Source: a bacterium
Lineage (GTDB): Bacteria; Planctomycetota; Planctomycetia; Isosphaerales; Isosphaeraceae
Direction: 5' to 3'
Length of the DNA stretch: 64,000 bases
Assembly (NCBI GenBank): GCA_016125085.1
Contig: WGMM01000030.1
Coordinates: forward strand, 62,001 to 126,000
Part shown: one piece after another, positions 37,125 through 46,682 of the stretch
Position numbering within the stretch: position 1 is the stretch's first letter
Layout of the letters: each line of letters opens with the position of its first letter
The notes under the pieces: generated by a model
The model's database searches: none
What the model saw: only the letters and a program-made list of their open reading frames with translations
Told to the model about the DNA's origin: nothing
Program-made: the position numbers and the translations under genes

Positions 37125-39497
37125 ATGAATCACCGGTGGACCGAGATCAAAGCGGCATTTGCCGAACTTATGGAACTGCCCGAAGCGCAGCGAAGTTCGA
37201 AACTCGAGCGTCTGATGGCTCAGGATCGCGAACTGGCGGAAGTGGTCGGCTCATTGATCGAGAATGCCGCTGCCGGCGGATTCCCTTCGCCGCCTGATTC
37301 GCTGCCTTACTTCCGCACGTCCGGTCAGATCGATGTCGGCTCGCGGATCGACGTTTACGAAATCCGCAGGATCCTGGGTGAAGGTGCGTGCGGTAAGGTG
37401 TTTCAGGCCGAACGGGTGAAGGATTATTCGCAAACCGTGGCGATCAAAGTCCTTCATGGGCATCTCGATCCGAAGCCCTGTTCCAGGTTCGGCCTGGAAA
37501 CGCAAACGCTGGCCCTGCTGGATCATCCGAATATCGTCCGGCTTTACGGATGTGGCACGACCCTCACGGGTTTGCCCTACATCGTCACGGAATTCGTGGA
37601 CGGCGAGCATCTCACCGCTTATTGCGAACGGAATCAGCTTGCTCTGAACGCTCGCGTCGAGCTGCTCGCCGATGCTGCCAGGGCGATGGCCTATGCGCAC
37701 GACAACGAAGTTCTGCATCGCGATTTATGCCCTTCGAACGTGATGGTTACGCGAGATGGGAAGGTGAAGATCATCGACTTCGGGCTGGTTCATGTGATCA
37801 AACCCGAGGCGAAAACGATCCTGACGGATAAAGGGATCACGATCGGCACGCCGGGTTACGTCGCACCCGAGATAATATCGGGCCAGGGTAACCGCTACAG
37901 CTTTGCGGTCGACTGTTACGGCCTTGGCGCGACCCTCTACCGCGTGATTACCAACCGACCGACGTTCGCGGGCCAGTCGCCTTTCGAAATTTGTCATGCG
38001 TCTACGATTTCGGACCCCGCGACTCCTCGGAGTGTCGACCCTCGTATTCCCCGGGATCTGGAGACGATCGTCCTCAAGGCGATATCCCGCGACCCCGTGG
38101 AACGGTTCGAAACGATGCATGCTTTCGTCGAGCAGCTCGATCGTTATCTCGCGGGCAAGCCGCTGACGATCCGACCCGCTTCGACGTGGGAAACCCTCGA
38201 AAAGTGGGTGATCCGACACCGCAAGGCCTTCGTGGCATGGACGGGAGCCGTCGCCGCGATGCTGGCCGTTCTCATTGGCGTGCTCGCTTCTGCGAACTAC
38301 CGGGTAAACGCAGCCCTGCAGGAAGCAAGGCTCGACCGCGAACGGGCCGACCGGACGAGCTTCATCATCAAGGCGTTCCTGAGAGACATGTCACTGGCTT
38401 CCGTCGAGCTGACGGAAGCGATGCCGCTGGGTTCGGCCAAGACGCACGAATATCTGTTTCGGATGGTCAATATCGCCGAACGCGCGCTTGACGAGATCCC
38501 CCAGAATCGTACGGACTCGGATTTTCTCTACCGTGCCGGGCTGGCTCATCATCACCTGGCCCGATCTTTCCAGGCCCGTGATGCCGAAGCGAACAGGCCG
38601 CTCGCGCTGGAAAACTACAGCCAGGCGATCGACCTTTTCAGGAAGGCTGGCCGGATCGTTCCGAAAAACGAGTGGTATCGATACAACCTGGCCCGCAGCC
38701 TCGCCTTTCGAGCCTTCGTGCGAAACGATGACGGCAAAGTTGATCAGGCCATCGAGGATTCGCGCGAAGCGACGAAGATCGCGGTCGAACTGGCTCAGAA
38801 TTATCCCGGTGTCCCCGCATGGACTGACGCCGAAGCGTTTCATCGCATCACGCTTGCCGGTTTTCTGCACGCGAAGTCGGATTTCGAAGAATGCCGCCGC
38901 GAAGCTGAAGCCTGCTTGCGGATTACCCGAGGCCTGATTTCGAAGCACCCGGAGAACCCGGCGTTTCTCGCGAACGAATACCGGGCGCTGACCATGCTCG
39001 CGGAACTTGCGGAGCAGGCTCAAAGGATCGAGGAAGCCAAAACGCTGACGCTTCAGGCGATGGAAGTCAACGAGGCCCAGGCTGTCAAAACACCGGACGA
39101 AGGACATTATCTTGAGTCGGCGAAAGTCTCTCAACTTTCGAAGCTCGCCCGAATCGAAAGCAAGCTGGGAAATACCGACGCCGCGTCACAAGCTTATGAA
39201 AATGCCATCGAGGGTGCCGACCGGCTGGCGAAAAAGTATCCTCAATTCGACGAGTACCTTCTGCTTCCCATGCGATTGCGAGCCGAGGCCGCACTTTTCC
39301 ATGCCGATCAAGGCAACGCGCCACGTTCCGAATCGATTTATTCGCAAACGATCGCATCGCTCGAAAATCTCCTCGCACAGCGCCCGGAGTTGATCGAAGC
39401 CCGCACGATACTGGCGGATATTTACGAAACCTGCCGAATCGAAAAACTGAGGAACCATCCGCGAGCAAGGGAATTGAAACCAGGGGCGAAAAGCTGA
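37125..39497 (+). CDS. Membrane Ser/Thr protein kinase with TPR-like C-terminal region and altered catalytic loop
   Basis: Start taken at ATG 37125 (790 residues); ATG 37092 is an alternative. A short helical N-region (about residues 1-50, LMELPEAQRSSKLERLM) is typical of planctomycete kinases. The kinase domain has GEGACGKVFQA, VAIKVL with the ATP-site Lys, DFGLVHV, and GTPGYVAPEI. The catalytic loop reads HRDLCPSN: the Asp (200) is present, but the usual Lys two residues later is Cys202. One membrane helix follows (AFVAWTGAVAAMLAVLIGVLASANY). The rest, about 390 residues, is alpha-helical with TPR-like spacing (YRAGLAHHHLARSFQA, WYRYNLARSLAFRAFV). It probably senses an extracytoplasmic partner. 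It is convergent with the giant SdrD-B protein gene. Confidence 0.9.
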   Translation: MNHRWTEIKAAFAELMELPEAQRSSKLERLMAQDRELAEVVGSLIENAAAGGFPSPPDSLPYFRTSGQIDVGSRIDVYEIRRILGEGACGKVFQAERVKDYSQTVAIKVLHGHLDPKPCSRFGLETQTLALLDHPNIVRLYGCGTTLTGLPYIVTEFVDGEHLTAYCERNQLALNARVELLADAARAMAYAHDNEVLHRDLCPSNVMVTRDGKVKIIDFGLVHVIKPEAKTILTDKGITIGTPGYVAPEIISGQGNRYSFAVDCYGLGATLYRVITNRPTFAGQSPFEICHASTISDPATPRSVDPRIPRDLETIVLKAISRDPVERFETMHAFVEQLDRYLAGKPLTIRPASTWETLEKWVIRHRKAFVAWTGAVAAMLAVLIGVLASANYRVNAALQEARLDRERADRTSFIIKAFLRDMSLASVELTEAMPLGSAKTHEYLFRMVNIAERALDEIPQNRTDSDFLYRAGLAHHHLARSFQARDAEANRPLALENYSQAIDLFRKAGRIVPKNEWYRYNLARSLAFRAFVRNDDGKVDQAIEDSREATKIAVELAQNYPGVPAWTDAEAFHRITLAGFLHAKSDFEECRREAEACLRITRGLISKHPENPAFLANEYRALTMLAELAEQAQRIEEAKTLTLQAMEVNEAQAVKTPDEGHYLESAKVSQLSKLARIESKLGNTDAASQAYENAIEGADRLAKKYPQFDEYLLLPMRLRAEAALFHADQGNAPRSESIYSQTIASLENLLAQRPELIEARTILADIYETCRIEKLRNHPRARELKPGAKS

Positions 39498-39710
39498 TCG
39501 GCCGATAGTGATTTCATCGCGCGAAGATGTTACCAGCCTGTGCGCGATCGAATCGAGAATGCGAATCCTGGCAGTGATCGATCCTCAAGGTTGCTCTGAA
39601 TCCTTCGCGATCCCGACGAGATTCGAGCTTGTCTGCCCGTTTTCGAAGTCGGAAGCATGATGACCGATCAACTCGGTGGGGCAATTCATACCAGAACCGA
39701 CGGAATGCGA

Positions 39711-39748
39711 AAAAGCGTGGAGGAATCGAAAGATCGACTCCTCCACGC
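39711..39748 (-). terminator. Intrinsic terminator of the giant SdrD-B/VWA gene
   Basis: GCGTGGAGGA (39715-39724) and TCCTCCACGC (39739-39748) form a perfect 10-bp stem that can extend by further pairs towards the loop. On the minus strand it is followed directly by TTTTT (complement of 39710-39714). It lies 25 bp after the stop codon of the minus-strand gene. Confidence 0.85.
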
Positions 39749-39772
39749 TTCGGACAGTGAGCGATTCAGGGC

Positions 39773-42700
39773 TCAGATCGAGTTCAATTTCTTGAACAGC
39801 GAGCGTGCCGACAGCCACAGTGAGCGGTTGCCGTCGTACAGCTTTCCGTTGCGTGCCAGACTGTCCACGCCCTTCAGCATTCGAAACACGCTCGGTTTCG
39901 AATAATTCGGCACGGAAACGGCGGCGCCATTTTTGCCGACTTCGAACCATGTCGCACCAAGACCGGTCGAAGTGGCTTCGAAGCCGAATCGCGAGCCCTG
40001 GAAACCTCCGAGCGATGTCGTTGTCGCGTAGACGTTCAGAGCCGTCGTCAGGACCTGAATCTCGGCACTTTCCTCATTCTGTTGCCAGAGCCGCTGGAAG
40101 AACAGGGCGACCTGGGCGTTCGACTTCGCCGTAAGGTCATTCGACCCGGCGTTCGCACCGTACAGGTTGGGGAAGTTGCCCGCAAGCCAGTTCGCCAGTC
40201 GCGTCGAGTTGGCGATACCGTCGAAAATGCGAATCAGCGATTGCCCGTTCTTCTCGGCCCAGAACTCCGCTTCACGCGTTTTGATGGCCTTGACGCCCAG
40301 GCTTGTGATCGTGGCAATGCTCGTCGCATTTGCCGATCGGTCCGGAACCCGTGAATCGAGAATCGAAATCGAGATGGCGAACGTACCTGGTTCGGAATAG
40401 GTGTGTTCGCCGATCACCGTGAGCATTCCGTCCACGATGATGACCTTACCTTCCGATACGGCCCCGTCACCCCAATCGATCGAAGCGAGGAAGGCCGATG
40501 CAGGTGAGCCGGGATCCGTAATCGTCGCCACTGCCTGTTCGATCGGAGCACCTGCGATTCCCTGGATGTCGACCGCAGAAACGGCGAATCCCTGAGAAGC
40601 CTGAGTCACTTGCAGAATCATGGAAGCATTGGCCGCTGCTTCGAAATTCGCTCCGTCACCGGCGTAGCCCAGGTTGATCCCATACGATCCGGCGGTCAGG
40701 CCCGAAGTTGGAAGTACGATCTGGAACGAACCGGTCGCATCGACGATGGCGTCATAGGTAACGCCTTCGAAATCGACTTGAACGATTCCCCCTGCAGGGA
40801 ATACGGAATTCGCACCCAGATGACCGTTGACGTTCGAAACCGTCGTGCCTTCGATGACGGATTCAGCGAAGAGATGGTCGAATACCGGAATCGCTCTGTC
40901 GATCGTCAGCGTTGACGTGCCCGTCGCGTTCAGGTAATTCGGGTCGGAACTTTCGAAATCGACGAGCACGGCGTAGTTACCGGCGTTGACCGGCAGAATC
41001 GTCGAACCGTCGTAGGTGAACGTGAAGTTGCCTGGAATGGTCAGGCCACCCAGCCCTGTCGCAGTCGCCGTGGCGGAGTGCGAATTGCCGTAGTAGACGA
41101 ACGATCCGACGGTTACGGTGAGAGTCGGTTGAGCCCCTGAGATCGTCAGCGTCGCCGTGCCCGTCGCGTTCAGGTAATTCGGGTCGGAACTTTCGAAATC
41201 GACGAGCACGGCGTAGTTACCGGCGTTGACCGGCAGAGTGGCCGAGCCGTCGTAGGTGAAAGTGAAGTTGCCTGGAATGGCCAGGCCACCCAGCCCCGTC
41301 GCAGTCGCCGTGGCGGTGTGCGAATTGCCGTCGTAGACGAACGATCCACCGGTGACGGAGATAGCGGGAGTCGTGGGTGCGATCGTGAGCGTCGTTGTGC
41401 CTGCCGCATTCGAATAGTTCGGATCGGCACTCGTGAAGAATGCTTGAACGGCGTAGGTTCCGGCATCGACCGGCAAAGTCGCCGAGCCGTCATAAGTGAA
41501 CGTGAAGGTGCCGGGAATGGTCACGCCACCGAGGCCCGTCGCCTGCGCGGCGGCGGTGTGGTACGAGCCGTCGTAAGCGAACGAGCCTCCGGTGACGTGA
41601 ATTGTCGGAGCAGCGGAAGCGATCGTGAGTGACCCCGTGCCCACCGTATCCGAATAGTTCGGATCGGCACTCGTGAAGAAAGCTTGAACGGCGTAGATAC
41701 CGGCATTGACCGGCAGAGTCGCCGAGCCGTCGTAAGTGAACGTGAAGGTGCCGGGAACGGTTACGCCGCCGGGGCCAGTCGCTGTCGCCGTGGCGGCATG
41801 CGTCGCTCCGTCGAATGTGTAGCTGCCGCCCGTGACCGAAATGACGGGTGCCGTCGCGGATGTCGAATACTGAGAACCGAAATTCGATTCGTAGGCGATT
41901 TCACCTTCTTCGAGATCTTCGAATTCGTAGCCGTCGCCGGGAATCGGAGTGCCGATGACCACGGGGATCGATCCGAGTACGACGTTCGTACCCGTTCTGA
42001 CGAATTGAAGGTCGAACCGGTGCGGCACACCGTCACCCACGAACTCGACGTCGAAGTTGGCCGTCTGGCCTGAGCCGATGCCTGTTTGAGAACCCGTGTG
42101 ATCGATGATCCTGACACGCGGGTCGGAGGCCTGAATCGTGATATCCACGGCGACGTTCGTGACAGCGTTCTGAATCGCGCTGACGACTCCGTTCGCGACA
42201 CTGCCCGCGAAGCCTGACGCGATCTGGAAATAGAGAGGATCGCCGGGAGCGATCGGATCCGCCGTCCCGTTCGCGATCGTCGTCGTGGTGCGGTTCACGG
42301 CACCTGTGAGATAAGAGATCGCTTCGAGCCCCTGCCGGGGATCGACATTCGCTTGCGGGTTCGTGCCCAGGCCAATGACGAGACTTCCCAGGCTGTTCAG
42401 TGCCGTGATGGTCTGCTGGATGCCCGCACCGGCACCGAAAGGCGTCGTCGATCGGGATGTCTGCGTGAATGAGGCGATCTGCCGCGACGATCCGCCGACT
42501 CCGGTAATGATCGATTCGCCCTTGGGCTGGAAGGCGAACCCGGTATCCGTGGCGACGAGAATGATCGGCAGGGCACCGGCGCGGAAGCCGCCGCCACCGA
42601 TCGAACCGGCCGCGGCGAGCACATTGCCGCTGGGATCGGGCCGGAACGAGGCGAACGAGGGGACGTCGCCGCTGTTGCCAGGATTCAGCTGCGTCGACAC

Positions 42701-45691
42701 AAGGCCCGCCGCACCGCTATCGAGCACGGAACCGTTGTCGTTGCCGTCGAACCCGAGTCCGGTCACAAGTTGATACAGGGCCTCGATATCGGTTTCCGGC
42801 TGATCGCCGCCATAGCCAGGGGTCGTGCGATTCAGGGCAGACTGGATGGCGTCCATGTAGCCGGTTGTGCTGGCCGCGACGATGGGCTGATTCAGAACGA
42901 AGGGCCTGCCGGTCGAATATTCCGAAGCGAAATTGGCGTATTCCTCGAAGCGGCCGACGCCGAATCCGAGATCGATCCCCGGCAGAGAAGCCTGGAGCTG
43001 CGAAATGATCGTCGGAAATGCGGACCGAACGATCGGGCTGTTGTTTACGAAGCTGCCGGTATCGTCGAACAGAAGGAACACGTCGACGAGGTTCGTCAGG
43101 GCCCCTGTGTTCGGCATCGTGATGCTGACCGATTGCCTGTACGTTTCGCCTGTTGCGAGGGCCGTCGTGATGCTGTCGGGCGTGACGATTCCCACAGCCG
43201 GGTTGCTCACGCCCTGAGGCCAGAGGATGCCGCCGGTGGTATTCGGGTACGTTCCCGAGTGCCCCGGTTCGAGGATCTGTCTGACGACATAGGCCCCCGG
43301 TGTCAGGCCTGAGAATGTGTAGGATCCGTCGGCTTCCGTCGTCGTCTCGGGTTCGTCGGCATCGTGCACGCCGTTACGATTCGAATCGACGTAAATCACG
43401 GCACCGCCGATTCCGGGTTCACCGGCATCCTGCTGCCCGTCGCCGTTGACGTCATCGAATTTGACGCCATGGATCTCATTGAGCCGATATCGTGCCGCCG
43501 TGTCGACGTTCGCCTGGCCTGCCCCTCCGGCGATCGTGACATTCTGGACACGCTGTTCCGCGGGCGTGGCGCTGAGAACTTCGGGAATGACGGTTCTCAC
43601 GGCGTAATCGCCGGCGGCCAGGTGGGTAAATGCGTAAGTTCCGGATTCGTCCAGGTCCGGCGTGAAGAACTGATCGGCCGAAGTGACGGCGCTTGGCTCG
43701 GTCGGGTCGTAAGTGCCGTTGCCGTTCATGTCGAGGTAGACGACGACTCCGGCGATTCCCTTTTCGCCGGCATCTCGTGTTCCGTTGCCGTTGGTATCCG
43801 CGAATACGACGCCCCGGATCGATGAGTCCTTGATCGCTTCCGTTCCGAAGTCGATTCCGTCCAGATTCTCCGCGTTCCTCAGAGTGATCGAGCGGCTTCC
43901 GGTAAGCGGTGCGGTCGAGCGCCAGCCGGTATTTCCGGCGAGGATCGCTCGGACTGAACCAGGCAGTACTCCGGTGATGGAATAGCTGCCATCAGCGGCC
44001 GTCACGGCGCTTGGCTCGGTCGGGTCGAAGACCCCGTTCGCGTTCAGGTCCACGAAAACGGTGCGGTTCGGAAGGCCGGGATCGGTGAACGCCCCTGTGC
44101 CGGAATCCTGATCACGGACACCGTCGCCATCGAGATCGTTCCAGACCGTTCCGTTGATCGAGCCAGGTGCGACCGTGGCGAGATTGAAAACGGCGAAATC
44201 GGGGGCGATCGATTCGACCCCGGAATAAACGGTGACGCCGTAGCTGTCGCCATGCCCCAGGGAAGGCTCCCAGCCCGCAGCGAGAATCTCGCGGACTTCG
44301 TAATCTCCGACCTGCAGATCGGCGAAGACGTAATGGCCGCCGGCGTCGGTCAAAGCGGTCGGTTCGCCCGAATCCTCAACGCCGTTTCGGTTCAGGTCGA
44401 GATAGACCTGCCAGTTCGCGATGCCGGGTTCCGTGAAGGCTCCGCTCAGGTTCGTGTTCCGAATGCCGTCGCGATTCAGGTCATTCCATACCGTGCCCGA
44501 GACCGCGCCGTTGAGAACCGTGACGTTGGCGAAATCGCCCGCGGTCGTTCTTTCGCCTGCAAAAACGCCGACCGTTTGGCGAATGTCGAATTCCGGTGAA
44601 CTTTCCCAGCCCTCGGGCAGGATTTCGGTGACTTCGTAGTCGCCTTCCGCCAGGCTGATGAAAGCGTAATTGCCATTTGCGTCGGTCAACGTCGAGAGTT
44701 CGCCGTCGTCCAAAGCTCCGTTACCGTTCGTGTCGATGAAGACGGTCCAGCCTTCCAGCCCCGGTTCGGTGAATTCGCCCGTGCCCGGGTCCGTCTGTCG
44801 AATTCCGTCGAAATTGAGGTCGTTCCAGACCGTGCCGTCGATCGATCCGTCCGTCGTGCTGAAATTCGCGAAATCCTGGACGAATTGCGAGCGTGCCGTC
44901 ACGGCGGCCGTCTGACGGTTGTCGTAGCCAGGGGAAATGTCCCAGGTGCCAGGCACGACCTCGGTGACTTCGTAATCGCCTTCCGGAAGGTTGTAGAAAC
45001 CGTAGTTTCCGTTCGCGTCCGTGAGAGTCCAGGGTTCGCCCGGATTCAGAACCCGGTCGTTGTTCGAATCCAGGAAGACTGTCCAGTTCGCCAGGCCCGG
45101 CTCCGTGAATTCGCCCGTCGAGGGATCCGTCGCCCGGTTGCCGTCCTGGTCGAGGTCGTTCCAGACCGTCCCGATGATGTCGCCGCCGCTGAAGTCGAAA
45201 AAGTCCGCTTTCGTGTCGCGGTCCTTTACGACCGTCAAATCCTGAAACGTCGGCGACGTGGCCTCCCAACCCGTCTGCATCACCTCGGCCAGTCGATAAG
45301 TGCCGGGCTGGAGATGCGAAATGACGAAGTCGCCATCCTTGTTGGTGATTGCCGAAGGCTCAAGATCGCCGGCGGCGTCGCGGTTCAGAGTGCCGCTATT
45401 GTCCAGGTCCAGATAGACCGTCCATCCGCTGACTCCATTCTCGCCATTGGTGCGGGTGCCGCTTTTGTCGACATCGTCATACACGGTTCCGGTGACGGTC
45501 GTGCTGGCCGTACCGCTGAGTACGTACGATACGAGCGGGTAAGTGAGGACCACCCGTCCTTCGAGCGATTCGATGATCGGCAGCGACCTTTTTTCGCCGC
45601 GACGAAGACGGCGATTCCGCCCGATACGAGGCTTGGTCTTCACCGATTCGGTTTTCGATCGCGTGAACAGATGTCGGAATTCCCTGGCCAT
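39773..45691 (-). CDS. Giant LExR-motif surface protein with SdrD-B, VWA and MBG domains (1,972 residues)
   Basis: ATG 45691 with GAGGA upstream. The basic N-terminus leads to PIIESLEGRVVLT, the LEPR-XLL-like motif. About eight SdrD-B/Cna-B-like beta-sandwich units follow (GTVWNDLNFDGIRQTDPG, ...DANGNYAFISLAEGDYEVTE). From about residue 860 a von Willebrand A-like domain begins (VDVFLLFDDTGSF, a DxTxS-type metal site). Then come four MBG-type repeats of 80 residues (about 1,277-1,597), an Ig-like segment, and a PKD-like unit (SIDWGDGAVSEGKV, GEHTYSEPGTFAIS). The C-terminal domain of about 150 residues (NSTRLANWLAGNFPNLYG ... LWLSARSLFKKLNSI) is one I do not recognise. No LPXTG or dockerin was seen. 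It is probably a secreted adhesin or stalk-like surface protein. Confidence 0.9.
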   Translation of the reverse strand: MAREFRHLFTRSKTESVKTKPRIGRNRRLRRGEKRSLPIIESLEGRVVLTYPLVSYVLSGTASTTVTGTVYDDVDKSGTRTNGENGVSGWTVYLDLDNSGTLNRDAAGDLEPSAITNKDGDFVISHLQPGTYRLAEVMQTGWEATSPTFQDLTVVKDRDTKADFFDFSGGDIIGTVWNDLDQDGNRATDPSTGEFTEPGLANWTVFLDSNNDRVLNPGEPWTLTDANGNYGFYNLPEGDYEVTEVVPGTWDISPGYDNRQTAAVTARSQFVQDFANFSTTDGSIDGTVWNDLNFDGIRQTDPGTGEFTEPGLEGWTVFIDTNGNGALDDGELSTLTDANGNYAFISLAEGDYEVTEILPEGWESSPEFDIRQTVGVFAGERTTAGDFANVTVLNGAVSGTVWNDLNRDGIRNTNLSGAFTEPGIANWQVYLDLNRNGVEDSGEPTALTDAGGHYVFADLQVGDYEVREILAAGWEPSLGHGDSYGVTVYSGVESIAPDFAVFNLATVAPGSINGTVWNDLDGDGVRDQDSGTGAFTDPGLPNRTVFVDLNANGVFDPTEPSAVTAADGSYSITGVLPGSVRAILAGNTGWRSTAPLTGSRSITLRNAENLDGIDFGTEAIKDSSIRGVVFADTNGNGTRDAGEKGIAGVVVYLDMNGNGTYDPTEPSAVTSADQFFTPDLDESGTYAFTHLAAGDYAVRTVIPEVLSATPAEQRVQNVTIAGGAGQANVDTAARYRLNEIHGVKFDDVNGDGQQDAGEPGIGGAVIYVDSNRNGVHDADEPETTTEADGSYTFSGLTPGAYVVRQILEPGHSGTYPNTTGGILWPQGVSNPAVGIVTPDSITTALATGETYRQSVSITMPNTGALTNLVDVFLLFDDTGSFVNNSPIVRSAFPTIISQLQASLPGIDLGFGVGRFEEYANFASEYSTGRPFVLNQPIVAASTTGYMDAIQSALNRTTPGYGGDQPETDIEALYQLVTGLGFDGNDNGSVLDSGAAGLVSTQLNPGNSGDVPSFASFRPDPSGNVLAAAGSIGGGGFRAGALPIILVATDTGFAFQPKGESIITGVGGSSRQIASFTQTSRSTTPFGAGAGIQQTITALNSLGSLVIGLGTNPQANVDPRQGLEAISYLTGAVNRTTTTIANGTADPIAPGDPLYFQIASGFAGSVANGVVSAIQNAVTNVAVDITIQASDPRVRIIDHTGSQTGIGSGQTANFDVEFVGDGVPHRFDLQFVRTGTNVVLGSIPVVIGTPIPGDGYEFEDLEEGEIAYESNFGSQYSTSATAPVISVTGGSYTFDGATHAATATATGPGGVTVPGTFTFTYDGSATLPVNAGIYAVQAFFTSADPNYSDTVGTGSLTIASAAPTIHVTGGSFAYDGSYHTAAAQATGLGGVTIPGTFTFTYDGSATLPVDAGTYAVQAFFTSADPNYSNAAGTTTLTIAPTTPAISVTGGSFVYDGNSHTATATATGLGGLAIPGNFTFTYDGSATLPVNAGNYAVLVDFESSDPNYLNATGTATLTISGAQPTLTVTVGSFVYYGNSHSATATATGLGGLTIPGNFTFTYDGSTILPVNAGNYAVLVDFESSDPNYLNATGTSTLTIDRAIPVFDHLFAESVIEGTTVSNVNGHLGANSVFPAGGIVQVDFEGVTYDAIVDATGSFQIVLPTSGLTAGSYGINLGYAGDGANFEAAANASMILQVTQASQGFAVSAVDIQGIAGAPIEQAVATITDPGSPASAFLASIDWGDGAVSEGKVIIVDGMLTVIGEHTYSEPGTFAISISILDSRVPDRSANATSIATITSLGVKAIKTREAEFWAEKNGQSLIRIFDGIANSTRLANWLAGNFPNLYGANAGSNDLTAKSNAQVALFFQRLWQQNEESAEIQVLTTALNVYATTTSLGGFQGSRFGFEATSTGLGATWFEVGKNGAAVSVPNYSKPSVFRMLKGVDSLARNGKLYDGNRSLWLSARSLFKKLNSI
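40905..41865 (-). repeat. Four tandem 240-bp repeats (MBG-type domains) within the giant gene
   Basis: Near-identical blocks recur at exactly 240-bp steps. The stretch beginning near 40920 recurs near 41160 almost unchanged, and the one near 41400 recurs near 41640. Each encodes an 80-residue unit with VTGGSFxYDGxxHxATATATGLGG and FTFTYDGSATLPVxAGxYAV. In translation order, copies 1-2 share AVQAFFTSADPNYS while copies 3-4 share AVLVDFESSDPNYLNATGT, which points to pairwise tandem duplication. Confidence 0.88.
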
Positions 45692-45992
45692 GGTCCGGTC
45701 CTCATGGTTGGAGATGACGAATGAATTGTCGTATGTCCGAGGTGTGCAGATTTCGCTCGAATGGAGTGAATTCTGGTAGTCGACCCAAGTTAACGAAATC
45801 CGTGGATCTGGCGAAATCGGGCGTTATGGCAATCGAGATCGGCTTTGTAGGACATGCGCTTACATGCTGTTTTGCAATTATGTGCGAATGGAAACGAATC
45901 GGTCTTCTGATGAGGGCTTGAACTCAGACCCGGAATCGAAAATGGCGAGCCGAACGTACAAGTGCGGTATATGAAGAAAGTCGAAAGGCGTA
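45692..45992. other. 301-bp intergenic region upstream of the giant SdrD-B/VWA gene
   Basis: It lies between the stop of the response-regulator gene and the start of the giant protein, both on the minus strand. It is somewhat AT-richer than its surroundings. It should contain the giant gene's promoter. I see no gene, clear promoter boxes or terminator hairpin. Confidence 0.4.
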
Positions 45993-46682
45993 TCAGGACG
46001 AAAGGCCAGTCGTGTTGCCGTCGTCCGTGATCGACAGGCCGTTGTCCCGGGAATATTTGACGAAGTCCGATGTCGAGCGCAAACCCAGCTTTTCGCCGAT
46101 TCGAGCCCGATATGTGGCCACGGTTTTCGGGCTCAGTTCGAGAGCGACCGCAATTTCCTGATTGCTATGGCCCTGGCCCAGCAGGCTCAGAACGGCTGTC
46201 TCCCGCTCGCTGAGCTTGACGGGGCGCCGCGATCGCTCGGTGTCGGAGAGGTTTCTCAGCAATCCGAAGACTGCCATCGTTTTGGCCTGATCATCAAGAT
46301 TCACGACGACCTGGCCACGTGCCACGGCACGCACCGCTTCGATGAGATCCTGTTCCCGTATGGTCTTGACGACATAGCCGGTCGCTCCCGCCGCGAGCGC
46401 GGCACGAACGTATGCCGCGTCGTCGTGCATCGAAAGGACGAGAATTCGAATGCCCAGGGACGAATTCGTCAGTTTCTCGGCAAGTTCCAGACTGCCTCCG
46501 CCAGGTAGAGTCAAGTCCAGGATGACGACCTCCGCCCCGGATTCCTCCGCGATCGACATTCCCCTCTCGGTGGTTTCGGCCTCCGCCACGACTTCGAAAT
46601 CGGTCTGAGCGTTGAACAGGGCTTTCAATCCGGCTCGCAGAACGCCGTGGTCGTCGACGAGCATGATTCGCGTTCTGCTCAT
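45993..46682 (-). CDS. NarL/FixJ-family response regulator (receiver + LuxR-type HTH)
   Basis: A 229-residue response regulator. The start is ATG 46682, with AGGTGG upstream; it overlaps the histidine kinase stop by four bases. The open frame extends to 46892, but that part lies in the kinase gene. The receiver has Asp10-Asp11, phospho-acceptor Asp56 (VVILDLTLPGG) and Lys106 (GYVVKTI). The C-terminal LuxR/GerE helix-turn-helix reads LSERETAVLSLLGQGHSNQEIAVALELSPKTVATYRARI with a long linker before it. It would be phosphorylated by the kinase encoded directly upstream and then bind DNA. The targets are not evident, although the next gene downstream on the same strand is the giant surface protein. 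Confidence 0.95.
   Translation of the reverse strand: MSRTRIMLVDDHGVLRAGLKALFNAQTDFEVVAEAETTERGMSIAEESGAEVVILDLTLPGGGSLELAEKLTNSSLGIRILVLSMHDDAAYVRAALAAGATGYVVKTIREQDLIEAVRAVARGQVVVNLDDQAKTMAVFGLLRNLSDTERSRRPVKLSERETAVLSLLGQGHSNQEIAVALELSPKTVATYRARIGEKLGLRSTSDFVKYSRDNGLSITDDGNTTGLSS

Noticed and set aside
40905..41865. Regular repeats considered as a CRISPR array or insertion elements
   Set aside because: Units are 240 bp, contiguous and in frame, and encode MBG-type domains. There are no spacers and no cas genes.
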